Source of the DNA: Vanilla planifolia | Lineage: Eukaryota; Streptophyta; Magnoliopsida; Asparagales; Orchidaceae | DNA length: 64,000 bases | Direction of reading: 5' to 3' | Assembly (NCBI GenBank): GCA_023846275.1 | Contig: CM043872.1 | Location: 26,340,670 to 26,404,669 of the forward strand | In this document: positions 11,832-24,049 of the stretch, one piece after another | How the letters are laid out: every line of letters begins with the position of its first letter | How positions within the stretch are numbered: the first letter of the stretch is position 1 | Position numbers and translations under genes: made by a program | Notes under the pieces: generated by a model | Told to the model about the DNA's origin: nothing | The model's database searches: none | Seen by the model: the letters and a program-made list of their open reading frames with translations, nothing else

Positions 11832-12310
11832 AGTGTTTGAGAAAAAGAGAAAAACAATTGAATTGTCCTCAAAGGAAAATAAAGAAATTAGAAAGAAAGG
11901 AGAAAACTTGGGGAGGAAAGAAAGAGTTTTTAACCTTATATTGCTAAAAAAGCATAGAAATGTAAAGTTCACATTAAGCCTTATACAAGATGATGTTTAG
12001 ATTGTAATAGCATGACCTTGGCAACTGGAGCTAGAAGATGCTCTCAATCTTATTTTTTTTATTTCATGGTTATATATTTTCATGTTATTATGAGATAATA
12101 TTACACTTATTTCACATATTATATTATTTTTATAAATGTCATATATTGATCTATCTATCAAGTTTTATAAAATCTTATTAGTATTTACATCATAAGTTAT
12201 ATTTTATATATTGAAAGAAGAGATTTGAGATGGCATGAATGAGAATCATATTTTTTTAGTTGATTTAGTGCTTATAGGTTTTTATAAAGTTGGTGTTATG
12301 AAACTTTGTG

Positions 12311-13479
12311 GATTGATAGCATATATATCTTATTGTTATTTATATATTTTCATGTTTATATTATAGAACATTTAATTATGCTTTTGTATTTATAAAAATT
12401 TTATTTTATGAATTTTATATGAAGAGTCTTTTTTTATATTGGATAGTTTTGGGTTGTCTTATCATTAGTTTTTTAAGATGAGAAATGTGTTATCATAGGA
12501 TTTCCTAAATATGTTTAATATTAAATTATTACTAATTAATTTGGATTAATAGATGGGTCCCTTACATAGAGTTTGAAAGAGTTGTCCTTAAAATTTTCTT
12601 CCATCATATAGTTGGACATAATATTCATTCTAGTATAACAAGAAAACTTTGATAAGCATGTGCCTCTTCTAAGTTGCAAAACAAAAAACTTCATTCAAAT
12701 AAGTATTTTATCAAAGTGATATTTTTTGCAAAAGTGGGTTAGCAAATTGAGAATAAGTGCCTGTGCTTCATTTGACCAAACATTAGCTCAAATGTATTAA
12801 AATCTTTCTTGGAGAAAATTTGGAAAAAAAATAAACCTTGATGCAAAGAAAACACAATGATGCTCTCCTTATGTGCATACACAAACTTTCATGCAAGCTT
12901 CTTTGAGGATACATAATAAACTTAAAGTTAAAAAAAAATGCATATGCACAATTATGCCTTCACTTTTTAAATCTTAAAAAATGCCACTTTATAGATAAAT
13001 CTCGTGATGTATAATCTACCTAAGAATAAAATCAAGCACAACTTCAACTCTCAAAACCAAGGAGCAAACTAACTAATCCTCTAAAAATACATAATACTTA
13101 CGAACCACTTACAAGACTTACAAATTTATCACTTTCCTTTTTCACACCACTTACTGGTGGTAGTTAGGATATGCATTGTTTATTTAACAATTGCAATTTC
13201 TCAACTATAAATGTAGCTATAGACTTTATTTCTTACCAAAATAAACTTTCTTGTTATCATAAGAATCAAAATCTTAATGTTCCATTTTAGAAATCCATTA
13301 AACTAGGAAATTATTTTCCTTTTATATTTATGCTTTCATTAGTAAACATGCTTATTAAGATTATAGCTTTGCAAACAATTCTTTTAATTTACACAATTTT
13401 TTATATAATGTTTTTATCATACCACAAATAATAAAGAATAAAATGATTATTGTATAATGACACTTCTTTGAACTTCTTG
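12311..13479. other. AT-rich intergenic sequence, possibly decayed copia
   Basis: It lies on the downstream side (minus-strand sense) of the gag zinc-knuckle relic at 13.5 kb, so it may derive from the same element. I cannot identify further pol motifs with confidence. Confidence 0.3.
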
Positions 13480-13560
13480 ACTAGAACTAACATCAAATGG
13501 ATGAGGGCAAATCCTAGCAACATAATCATGCTTGTGACAAATAAAGAAATAAATTTACGA
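13480..13560 (-). pseudogene. Ty1/copia gag zinc-knuckle relic
   Basis: The minus strand reads FICHKHDYVARICPHPFD, close to the copia gag knuckle pattern C-x-x-C-x4-H-x4-C followed by YHRFD. The first cysteine has become Phe and the histidine is degraded. It is a small remnant of a dead element on the minus strand. Confidence 0.45.
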
Positions 13561-16500
13561 CAACCAAAAAATCACCCTTACAACATTTTCTAAACTTTGG
13601 CTAACAAGGTATTCCTTTTGATCCAAACTTTGATGTAGCACTCTTTGCTTGAGAAACATTGAGATTGGGAGGATGCTAGATGTCTTTCTTCCTTTTAGTT
13701 TCTTTAATAAATTATTTAATATTGTTACTTTAACTCTTTATTATTCTTTTCCTTGGTATTCTCTCTAATAAACTAGCCTTAAGAGCAAAACAAAACTCTT
13801 TTAAAAAATATCTTCTTATTAATTCTATTATAAAAACATATCAACTATTAATTCTCTTACCAACACTCGACGACAACAATCATCATCAAAATAATGATGG
13901 TTACTCTTTTATAATTTGGAGTATAGAATTTGCTCAAATAAAATGTCCATTTGTTTAAGCTAGATGTTCATTAATATAGGATAAAAGAAACAATTTATCT
14001 TGTCACGTAATTACTCATCAAGTTTTTCACAATATGAGCAAATTTAGTAAACATTTGAATCATTTGCTTCATAATATTATCTTTTTGTTATCATCCTTTT
14101 TTATCATTATTAGAGTTGACCTCATCTCTAATCCCAAGGTTTTGATTATCCATTTCCATGAATTATAATCAATAATTTGCCCATATATATCGTGATACTT
14201 AATGGATAAATTTTATACTCTATTCACATCTTATTTAGAAGAACACACACATTGATATAATACTAATACACATCATAGTGTGCTTGTTCCACTATGATAG
14301 TCTAATAATACTAATACACATAATTCATACGTCTAGTTCAATACCATATATGTCAAAAAAAGTTAGTTTAAATGCATGCTTACAAAAACCTATAATAAAA
14401 AATAATCCCAAAAAATAATTTATTATTTATTATTTTTGAACTATTAGTACTTATCCTAAACTCATGTGGTGCCTCAAATGTAAACAAAAATAATTAAATT
14501 TAGTTATGAGTCAACTTCTATTTTCTTTCATCATAACAATAACTTTATCTTTTTTTGGATTTTTCTCTCTTTAAGGTTCAATCTTTCACTAAGGATCCTC
14601 TTATTCTTTATCTTTTTTGTCCATTTTTCTATGTTTAATGAATAGTGAGCTTAGAATATCCCAAAGATATGAGTATTTTTTAATTAATTTATTGGCAAAA
14701 AATTAAATATTTGATAATAAACATTTAAAAATATTTTATTTGATAAGAACTTAAAAAAGAGAAAAAATTCAACAATATCAATAGAGGTGAGAAATTTTAT
14801 TAAATAATTTTTTTAGTAATTATATCTATTTTTTGTAGATCAAGCAAATGTTTACAAAATCATACCTCTTTAAAAAAGATGCTACTAGACCTAAGAAGTG
14901 AGATATACATCTAATTGTGGGGTTCAAACTATTATGAATCTAATGACATAAACTTTGTGAAATTTAGATCTGAATTAATCTTAAAATGAAGATGTGACAT
15001 TATAGGAAAAATATTATTATGAATAATTTTAATAAAAATATTGAAATATCTAATAATATTAAAAAAATTATGACAATGATAATTTCTATTATGAGATTGA
15101 TGATATAGTTTTTATGAAAATCAAATGTGTATTGGTTATGAAATGAAATGCTACAATTTTATACAACTTTTAAAAAATAACTTGTCATAAAAACTAAGAA
15201 ACAATTAATGAAAGATAATAATTTTTATTTTAAGTCAAATGTTGTTAATTTTGTGAAATAAAAAAATATCTAGATTATAAAACAAAATACTAAACCTATA
15301 GAAAAATAACATCTAGTTAACATTTATATGAATTTTAAAAGTATATTAAAAATAATAAATGATGTTAAAATTATGAAAATTTGATGACTTTAGAATTTGT
15401 CGAGAAGATTGCTTTCAAAATGATTGATAGATTTTTTAAAGAAAATTAGATGAAAAAATAAAAGAAATTTGATTAAGTTTAAGATATTAATTAAAATCCA
15501 AAACTATTTTTTATTATTTTTATAATATTAAAATCAACTGTCATGATCAATATTAAATAAGGGCAAATAATCGAGATTGAATGCTCACTATAAGAATACC
15601 AAATGACTAAACAAAAATAAAGTAATCAATGATGGACAATGATTTGACATCAACATGTAACTCTCGTCAAACAATAACTCTTTTTTTTTCTTCCCTTGTT
15701 ATCTTTCAATAATAATAATAAATAATCACCAATGAAGTTAAACCATTATTGATCAATAAATACTTTAAAATTATCAAAAAATTTTATTTTTTTATAATTT
15801 TCATCCCTCTTTTATTTTTTTTCTCTTACGAATTGAGAGTATACAATTATTTTTTAATTAATGTATTAAATCGAACAAATTAAACTTTTATTAATAACTC
15901 ATATAATAAACTCTTAAAATTGCTTTTGGATATCATTTAAGATATTGTCATTGATTTGACCATAAAAAATAATTACTTTTAGCTTAACAAGATAAAATTA
16001 TTAATATTCTATTTTTATTTTCAAAATTCAAGATAACATTTAACAATATTAATCCATAATTTTAACTATCGGGTTTCATTATTCTCTTCTATTTCTTAGT
16101 TAATGCATGCATTAGTTAGATGTGTTAATAAAGTATTGTGGATCTCAAGAAATTATGTATTATTGTTATTGTTTGTTTTATTTTTCTATACATTATCATT
16201 GATATTATTTTAAATAATAATTTCTCTTATACAAAATTCATCTTATTTAAAAAATTGGGATTCATGATACTCTCATTAAGAGATTATAACGAGAGATTGA
16301 TTCAGATTGCAATAACAGACAATCTTTACTCCTTTATTTCATATTACAAAGCTTGGAATGAGTTATATTTATCAAAACTTAAGTTATGACAACTCTTTTA
16401 TTGTGAGAACTTTGTCACGAGAGACAAGAAATAACTTAAAAGGCTCATTGATCTTAAATGTTTAACGTCTTATCATTTTGTCATGTCACATTGTGTCTTA

Positions 16501-16830
16501 TGTTTATAAAAAGAAAATTATATTATAAATTTTGTCATTAATAGACTACTTTTTATTGTGTCATATAAGATAGAAAATTATCCTCTTATTTGAATTCATA
16601 TTTTTTTTTGAAAAATAAAAATATTTTATAACCGCTTAATTATCCATTAAAATATTAGACTAATTTTCAAAATAAAAATAAAAAAAAAATCGCGTTACAA
16701 ACACCATCTCTTATTTCCCTTATCATATAAATACAATAAAACGATACCCCTCAATCGACAACCAATCATATAAATCTATTTAAGAACTATATATAAAACT
16801 CCACATCTGTACACGAGCAAATCCCCGTCT
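13561..16830. other. Long AT-rich intergenic stretch
   Basis: Very AT-rich DNA between the gag relic and the MATE gene. No plausible gene, no conserved domain and no clear tandem array were seen. The open frame near 16138-16389 lacks an ATG start and reads as hydrophobic AT-rich noise. Confidence 0.45.
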
Positions 16831-18273
16831 TCATTTTAGAAGTGTCTCTGCTCCGTCGACCAGCGTGGCCTTCTTCTCCTCCTCCATACCATTAAGTCCT
16901 ATCGGCCCAACCAAATCCGCCGCCTTGCGGGCTTCTTCTTCCCAATCCGTTCTCCACGTCACGACCAAGATCGAAGCCGCGCAGACCACCTGGGCTGCAA
17001 GCAGCCCAAGACAGAGCCCCACGAAGCCCATTTCGAGTCCAAAGGCCAGCCCTACCGCCACTGGCGCTCCGACGAGGTAGAACGAAACGAGGTTGATGAC
17101 TAATCCAGCCGCTGGACGTGCGCAGCCACGCAGCACGCCGCAGCCGGTTGTCTGTGGACAGTTGGCGAGCTCGCAGAGGCCGATCAGGGGCAGTGCGGTG
17201 CGGGTCAAGCCCAGCACGTCGCCGTCGGCGGTGAAGATCCGGGCCCAGGCCTCCCGGCCGAGGGTGGTCCACGCGAGCCCTAAGCAAGAGCCTGCGAGTG
17301 AGAGGCCCATGGAGACGGCGGCCGCGGCGCGGGCGTGCTTGGGGCGTCCCGCTCCAAGCTCATTGCCGACCCGGGTGGCCGCGGCGGCAGAGAGGGTGGT
17401 GGGTAGAGTGTAGAGGAGCGCGGTGGTCTGAATGACAATGCCCGCAGCCCCGAGACCGGCGAGCGGGTAGGCGAGGTAGCCAGCGGCGATGGTCATGAAC
17501 TCGTACCACCACCATTCGAGGCAGACGGCGAGGCATGTAGGAAGGGCGAGGCGGAAGAGCGGGGCCCACCCGTCGGCGTGGGCGGTGGCGGAAGGGGGAG
17601 GGGAGGAGGTAGGAAGATGAATATAGGACGCGTGGTGATCAGGTTGGTGGGAGAAGGCGAAGTATGCAGAGAGGAGGAGTAAGGTAACAAAGTCGGAAAG
17701 GGAGGAAGAGAGCGCGATACCGGAGATACCTAGGGAGTGGGAGAGGAGAGGGGCGAGTGGTAGGTGTAGTACGAGCGACGAGAGGGCGGAGGCGGCGGCG
17801 ATGGGTAACGGGCGGGAGTGGGAGCGGAGGTAGGAACGGAGGGGGAGGAGGAGGGAAAGTGAGAGGAGAGATGGAACAGATGAGATGGCGTAGGTTTGGG
17901 CAACGGAGGCGACGGAAGGGTCCAAGCAGAGGAAGAGAAGGAAGGGACGGAGGGAGCACCAGAGTGCAGCGATGGGGAGGGATGCGACCAGGAGCAGGAT
18001 GACGGTCCGGCGAAGGGCAGAGGTGGCCAGCGAGTGGTTGCGTGACCCGACGGCCTGGCTACATATTGGGTCGAGGCCGAGGGAAAGACCGTTGAGGACG
18101 GAGATGCCGGTGATGTTGGTGACACCCACAGCGAGGGATCCTCCGGCGAGCTCCAGGGGTCCCAGGCGTCCCATGCAGGATACGGACACCATGCCTTTGA
18201 GGTAGGACACCAGGTTTGTGGCTGCCATGGGGAGGCAAATTTTCCTCATTCGCTTTACCTCCTCCCCCCACAT
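16831..18273 (-). CDS. MATE-family (DETOXIFICATION) multidrug and toxic compound extrusion transporter, intronless, 480 aa
   Basis: This is an integral membrane antiporter that exports small organic compounds using a cation gradient. The ATG at 18273 is preceded by an in-frame TGA two codons upstream, which fixes the start. The N-terminus reads RMRKICLPMAATNLVSYLKG, then LGPLELAGGSLAVG, TNITGISVLNGLSLGLDPIC and SQAVGS, the hallmark first MatE repeat. A second MatE repeat includes the EWWWYEFM segment, AAATRVGNELGAG and NCPQTTGCGVLRGCARP. About 12 hydrophobic segments are visible, and length is at the short end for MATEs (450-550). The C-terminus WRTDWEEEARKAADLV is typical of plant members. 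Lack of introns and these motifs place it with the Arabidopsis DTX49-56 intronless group; the exact orthologue is not assignable. Coding GC is far above the surroundings, and long frames in other phases here are shadows of that composition. Confidence 0.95.
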   Translation of the reverse strand: MWGEEVKRMRKICLPMAATNLVSYLKGMVSVSCMGRLGPLELAGGSLAVGVTNITGISVLNGLSLGLDPICSQAVGSRNHSLATSALRRTVILLLVASLPIAALWCSLRPFLLFLCLDPSVASVAQTYAISSVPSLLSLSLLLPLRSYLRSHSRPLPIAAASALSSLVLHLPLAPLLSHSLGISGIALSSSLSDFVTLLLLSAYFAFSHQPDHHASYIHLPTSSPPPSATAHADGWAPLFRLALPTCLAVCLEWWWYEFMTIAAGYLAYPLAGLGAAGIVIQTTALLYTLPTTLSAAAATRVGNELGAGRPKHARAAAAVSMGLSLAGSCLGLAWTTLGREAWARIFTADGDVLGLTRTALPLIGLCELANCPQTTGCGVLRGCARPAAGLVINLVSFYLVGAPVAVGLAFGLEMGFVGLCLGLLAAQVVCAASILVVTWRTDWEEEARKAADLVGPIGLNGMEEEKKATLVDGAETLLK

Positions 18274-18628
18274 CTGTCAGGTACCACAGTACACGCACCC
18301 GTGTACCCAACCAAACTGTCAGTATTCCATTCACTAATTTCCCAAAATTATTAAGCTGTGACACTGGACCAATGATATTCTCAATTTCCTATGTATACAA
18401 TACTTCATATTAAAATATTACTGATTGCTTGTCAACTAATTTGTCAAAATATACCACGAATGTGAAACAAAAGAGCTCAACGTTGCAGGCTTCTGATGTG
18501 TTGTACCTCTGTTGTTTTGATGTAATTGTTGCTTTGGTCCTCTGACGCCATCTTTATTTCTCTCTTCTGTAATAGCAATAGCTGTTTGGTTGATATAGGG
18601 GGAGTAAGGAAGGCAGGTGGTATTTATT

Positions 18629-18676
18629 AGGAAAAGGGGAGTGAAGGGGTGAGGAGGGGAGAAGAGGGTATTTATA
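18629..18676 (-). promoter_or_regulatory. Candidate core promoter of the MATE gene
   Basis: On the minus strand TATAAATA (18676-18669) is followed downstream by a pyrimidine-rich Y-patch (complement of 18629-18666), the usual plant core-promoter arrangement. Transcription would start near 18640, giving a 5' UTR of roughly 365 nt before the ATG at 18273. Confidence 0.5.
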
Positions 18677-20689
18677 ATGTTTTGTGCATAACGTGGGTTA
18701 GGATGATGAGGAGGTGACCCAGACTAGATTTGTGAGGGGATGTGGGAGAAGATTAGATTTGCTGTCTTGTATGGCGAGGGGTGGACATGTTGCTTTGGCG
18801 TGGAAATACTAGTGAACAGGGGTTAACTTGGGTTGGTTCCCCCACAGCCGTTCACCTGTTATGGAAAAGGTAGTGGGTTTTGTTTTTTAAACGAGCTGAA
18901 ATACATGCTTTGCAAAATTCCAGTCTAATCTTTCTCTTTGAGCGTTATCTTTTTACTGTTGCAATGTTGCGCTTACCAATTGAGTGAATTAGCGTGGAGA
19001 TGATGTCTCTGTTGACTGTTGTTATATGAATGAATAAAAAACTTGTGGTCTCTAAACTTCTATTTCTTGATTATTAAGAAGTTTTGGATTCATGTAGTTC
19101 AACTTAGTGGGATTAAGGATCTGTTATAATTGTTATATCAAAGAACATTTTTAGCAGTATGTATGGTTATTTGCAACAACTATATGTGGATAATTTCGTC
19201 TGTGAGAGAACTTTTCATCGACAGGGAAAATTGTTTGGTCAAGTTCCAGACTCCATCAAATGGAACTTCATCATCTAATTGCCTTAAAGTTTTGCAAACT
19301 CCTCTGGTTCTGTATTTCATGTGATGCAAGCTCTACTTTTATGGACAAGAACCTAATACATGCTTTACTAGCTAGTGCCTACATTTGGATTATGACCTAA
19401 TTTTGTGTTAATGAGCAGTGTGCCAACTTGGATGTTGTACATTCCAGCTTGTTACTCCATTATGTGGAGACCTCTTTGCTGCTCAAATTCAAATTGCATG
19501 TGGGACCTGCTCTCTTTTCTCATTCTGTATTTTGCCTTGCTCAAAATGTGATTGACAAGAACCGAATACAGTACCTTGCAGTCTCTGTACTTCTCTGAGA
19601 TCAAACTTGTCTCTTTAATTAGTGCAGTGTGATCATCTTCATTGTAAAGGATAACACTCTTATGAGGTTAGAGCAAGAATAACGTATCTTGAATGTGGCT
19701 AATGTCAATATACCAAACAACTGAATTAGGGGATGCCATCTTCATTAGAGGTTTTTAGGTAGGTGGGTGTGACTTTAACTAGGTGGGTAGCATTGATCAA
19801 GATCATCTAACAACCATGCCTGTCCGTGGATCTTTTTAGGAGCAAGATGCTTTGTTGGAAACATGTGCATTGAGACCCACTACAGGTACATATTCCAAAA
19901 TGTAAAATGGTGACATGTGGTTAGTGAAAAGATTGAAAATAGAGAATCTAAACTTGATTTTAAATCACAGTTTGACTTGGACTCTTTGGAGTGTGTTAAT
20001 TATTTTAATTACTTTAAAAACCGATAAAAAAATATCCATCTCCAAACCATATGATATTATAATTATATTTAATAACAAAATCTTTGAACTAGAATCAAAT
20101 TCTTTATAATTTTTTTCTCAATTACATATATCTATGAAACCAAATTTCTCTCAATTTTTATTTCTTTTCAATTTTTTTTTTCATTTTCTTTCCTTTTTTT
20201 TATTTGACGTAAGATGAGGGTAAAATCAGAATAATTTGTGCACAAGACATTTGCTATAACTCATAGTTCACACTAGCAAGCTAGTTAGGATCCAATTCAT
20301 TTTCCTTCTTTAATTTTAATCAAACAACTAGGCCCTTAGATTTGGTATAACTCAAGTATCAAGGTAAGTACATTTTTTTTTCTTTGTACAAATGTTTTCT
20401 TTGATTGCCTCTTCATCTTTCATTGGTTAAATCCTATACCTAGCACTTTTATTTATTACATTAGATTGAAACTTGGAAATAAAAATAGATGTTACAAACA
20501 AAAAAGAGAGCTCATTTTGGAACAATCATGTATGAAATAGCAATGATGGCATAGGATATGACCATTATAATTGTTGTACACATTCAATATGAAATTTTTT
20601 AGCATTAGCAGTTTGAAAATTTCAAATGTCCTTATCTCTATTATTAGGACAAGCAACTATTGTAAATCCCGTTTTACTCTCAAAAATTA
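18677..20689. other. Upstream flank of the MATE gene and intergenic DNA
   Basis: Less AT-rich at first (to about 19900), then strongly AT-rich. No gene or transposon domain was recognised; short frames at 19130 and 19915 look random. Confidence 0.4.
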
Positions 20690-20709
20690 ATTTCATATGT
20701 TTGATTATC

Positions 20710-21195
20710 TATAATTGAATTATTTGACACCCAAAATAGTCACCTAAAATATTAGAACACGTAACGTGAAGTTTAAAAGAATGATAAAATAAAGCACATA
20801 TATAGAGAAATACAGAAAACAACTACAAGATGAATAAAAGAAATGAGGATTTATAAGAAATGCTAAATGTAGGAACCAAGCTTGTATTTTGAAAGAATTT
20901 CACTAGAACTTAACAGAATATTACAATCTTCTCTCTTATAATAGTTGATGTTAACTCTCTCATGGTGGTCTTGTGAGGAAGGTTTCTAAGTTTTTTGTAC
21001 ACAATCTTTTTCATTTAATTCTCTTATTAGTATCTTTCTTATTATATAGCTCCAAAAAAGTTGTTTCTATTTGTCCACATTAAGAAAAAATCAATTGACA
21101 TGTTTTAGTTGTCAAATATATGCATGATAGCATCATAGCCACTTGTTAATTCGCTTTTCAAAAGACATACTTGTAACAGTTCGAGATTTTGCTAT
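20710..21195 (-). repeat. Candidate LTR (3' side) of a minus-strand copia element
   Basis: The sequence runs parallel to 27610-27990: TTGACACCCAAAATAG versus TTGTCACCTAGAATAG, AGATGAATAAAAG versus AGATGAACAAAAG, a CTTCTCTC-ATA block, TATA-TCC-AAAAAA, and TTGACATGT near the end. The two copies flank minus-strand copia pol relics. Divergence is high, so the LTR call is tentative. Confidence 0.35.
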
Positions 21196-21269
21196 GAATA
21201 ACCTAATGCTAATCATAAAATTAATCTAGTAAAATTGTAATTATGCATATTTTAATATAATAAAATTAT

Positions 21270-23660
21270 TTTTATTAAGATATAATATTTAAAAATTAAA
21301 ATATTAATAAATTGATGTGATATTAAGAAGTGTGTTCTAATTCAAAAGAAATTATCAATTTTATTTGAGCATTAAAAGATTTCTTCAAGAAGAATTCAAT
21401 ATCATTAAGTTTATAATTTTTAAAAACCTAGATAATTAATTATAAATTTTTAAAATAAAAGAACATATAAATAATTATCTTTATTGTTGGTAGACACAGT
21501 GGTAAATTCTTAACCTAGGTCTTACCATCTCAATTGGGGAATAGATGTAAAGGAGGTTTTAATAAAGAAAAGGATTTAATTTCAGTAAAGTAAGATATAA
21601 AGATATGAAAAGATGAGAAGAAAGGCTAGGGTAGAGAGAGAAGGCTAAGAAAAGGGAAGGAGAGTGCAAAGGAGAATTGAACTTGTTGTGTAGCTAAAGG
21701 AGTTGGGAATCATAAAGAAGAGGAGAGGAGTTGTTGGTAATTAATTTTAGTAAAGAAACTAGTCAAGGAAAAGTAAGGATTGATTGCAAATTTAAGGGGG
21801 ATAAAGTTGTTGAATGAGTTAGAAGGGAGGTTAAATGTTTTGGAAAGAATTTGATGAGATTAAGGAAGAGTTTGGATTGAAACTGAGAGGTTAAAGGTGA
21901 AGAATGCATTGCTTGAGCAACGGTGGGTAAGTCGTGTTTGTACGATTAGTTTTAAGCTGGTTAGAATAAGGAGTTAGTCCTATCAGTTGGAGATTAATTT
22001 TATTGATCGTACACATACAATAGCGTTGATTGTATTGTATGATCATATGAACCTTAGATTAACTAGTCTTATGGGTAAGGAAGAGAGAACATATTATATG
22101 ATGTGACATATTATATTGTATGATCAATTAGAGAAAAAATGATTAGATACTAGGTTGAATAGATCTATTAAGGGAGAACATACTATACAATATCCAAGAT
22201 CATACTACATGATCAATTTAAGATGGTTTGGGTCAATTGGATTAGTAATTAAGAGTAGTACAAGGACTTATGAGATCTTATGAGTATGATGTGGGGGATT
22301 ATATTGCTTGATTAGTAGATGTTCAAAAGAGTTAGAACAGTCAAGGCCATGAGGCAAATAATTTCTTAATTATATTGTATGATGTCTAAGATTAGATGTC
22401 TAGACTTAAGCATCAGAGATGTGATTCGACAAGTCTGAAAGATAAGCAGTATGGGAATCATATTATGTGATGTTTAGATTGTCTAGTACGAAAAGTTAGA
22501 TCCTAGACCAAATCAAATAAGTCTAGTAAGAAGAATGTTAATCGTATTGGATAAATTGGGAGATCATATTGTATAATCAACTACAATTTATAATGAAACA
22601 AGAAAATATAGTGAATCGTACTGGACGATGAAGGAATTATATAAGTACATGTGTTGCAATGAGATAAAAAATAAAAGAGAATTATTTAAGATTAAATAAC
22701 TTGAGAGATTGATAGTATATTATGTTAAAAATTATATAATAATTCTTGTGCTTGTATGAGGAAGCTCTAAAAAGAAAGATATTTGTAAAAAAAATTTATC
22801 TTGGATTTAGGTAAGTTAAATATAGTTATATAATTTATTTATATCTCAAATGATTTCATGTGAAATTATTTTATTAGTTTTTTAATATTATGATATGGAA
22901 AAGTCAGTTAGTATCTTTTTTATATGTTATCTATTTATGACATTAAATATTCAATGATTTTATCTGAAATATCGATATTTACTTGATAAATATTTATATA
23001 ATAAGATCTATGCATATAAATTATAATTAAGGAAATAATCTGATACATAGACATTCAGCATGGGTCATTGTCGATGGAGAAAAGAAAATCTAATCACTTG
23101 TAATATTTCTCAAAGACATTATCTTCAATATTTATAGGGCAAGTATTGCCCTTAATTGATATGAAACATAGATTACTTATATACTGATATATGGTGAGGA
23201 TTGCCCATATATAATACACAATAGAGATTACTTTTGTATGGATGGATGCATTCTTGTTATGCCTATTAAATGAGATTATATGATATTAGTTATTGGATTT
23301 AACAAATGATATTTGAAGGAAAATTTGGGTCATAAAAGTACAACACATTGGGAATGAAATAAATAAAAAATAAGAAATTTTTTTTACATGATTTAATTTC
23401 ACCATAATTATTAATTTGTTTGATAATTATTGTTTACTATATTATCATACAAATATTGTTTTATTTGATTATATCACGTTTTATATTTTATTATCTTGTT
23501 GGTTTATTTACAAGCTTTTTAGAGTCTTATTATTATTTACATTATAAATAATATATTCACTATATCGAGAGATGAAGATTTTGATGGTATGAAGGACTAT
23601 ACTTTTAAGATGTGAGAGTGAGTAATATTTTGTGTGGAGCAAGGGTTATGTTATTTATCA
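21270..23660. repeat. Dispersed AT-rich repeat, copy B
   Basis: The counterpart of 10880-12310, with shared blocks in the same order, but longer because it contains the near-palindrome array at 22028-22629. No coding sequence was found. It lies between the candidate LTRs at 20.7 and 27.6 kb and may be a nested insertion. Confidence 0.4.
22028..22629. repeat. Array of a near-palindromic 15-mer (ATCATA-NNN-TATGAT type)
   Basis: About nine copies occur in 600 bp, at about 22028, 22111, 22199, 22298, 22370, 22457, 22541, 22563 and 22615, spaced from about 20 to 100 bp. Examples are ATCATACTACATGAT, ATCATATTATGTGAT, ATCATATTGTATAAT and ATCGTACTGGACGAT. In the last, both arms changed together (ATCGT/ACGAT), keeping the symmetry. 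The sequence between copies is not obviously repeated. Confidence 0.6.
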
Positions 23661-24049
23661 GTTGACTTGTGTTAAGAACAACACCAAACATGTCATTTAA
23701 TTTTGTGACAAGATTTTTAATAAATTATTAGTTGATTACGTAGGATTTTCGTTAGCGACAACACTCCATCAATCAAATTTTTAATATAATGATACCAAAA
23801 TTGAAGTTGCATTATCTTTTTGTTATTGAATAAGATGTGATTCTATTACTTCTTTTGAAGTTCTTTTAGAAAAAATTTGATCCATTTTATTGCTTAGTTA
23901 GCAACTAAAATGATGATATAGTCAACTTTTATGTTTAAAAGAATCACTTAATTCTAAATTCATCATGTCCAATTTATCTTTGTACCACTAATGATAAGTA
24001 TATCTTCAAATACATTTATCTGCATCTCTTTTAACGTGACCATTGATGT

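Larger units (their letters stand above)
10880..12310. repeat. Dispersed AT-rich repeat, copy A
   Basis: Parts of this segment match 21270-23660 in the same order: a TAATTAAT-TATAAATTTTTAAA-like stretch near 10965 versus 21430; a purine-rich strand at 11090-11350 versus 21540-21880; and TCTTATTA-TATTTACAT...ATGG-ATGAA near 12175-12240 versus 23527-23600. No coding sequence is visible. It could be two decayed non-autonomous elements or LTRs of one family. Similarity is by eye only. Confidence 0.4.

Noticed and set aside
11736..11972. Paired plus and minus frames over the GA-rich tract
   Set aside because: Low-complexity translation of an interrupted microsatellite.
16138..16389. 83-codon frame resembling a membrane peptide
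   Set aside because: Begins with GTG, no ATG, AT-rich codons that give Ile/Phe/Leu by composition, and no neighbouring promoter.
17093..18413. Several long open frames overlapping the MATE gene on both strands
   Set aside because: They arise from the high GC of the real minus-strand gene; none has a domain, and only the 16831-18273 frame has MATE motifs and a start fixed by an upstream stop.
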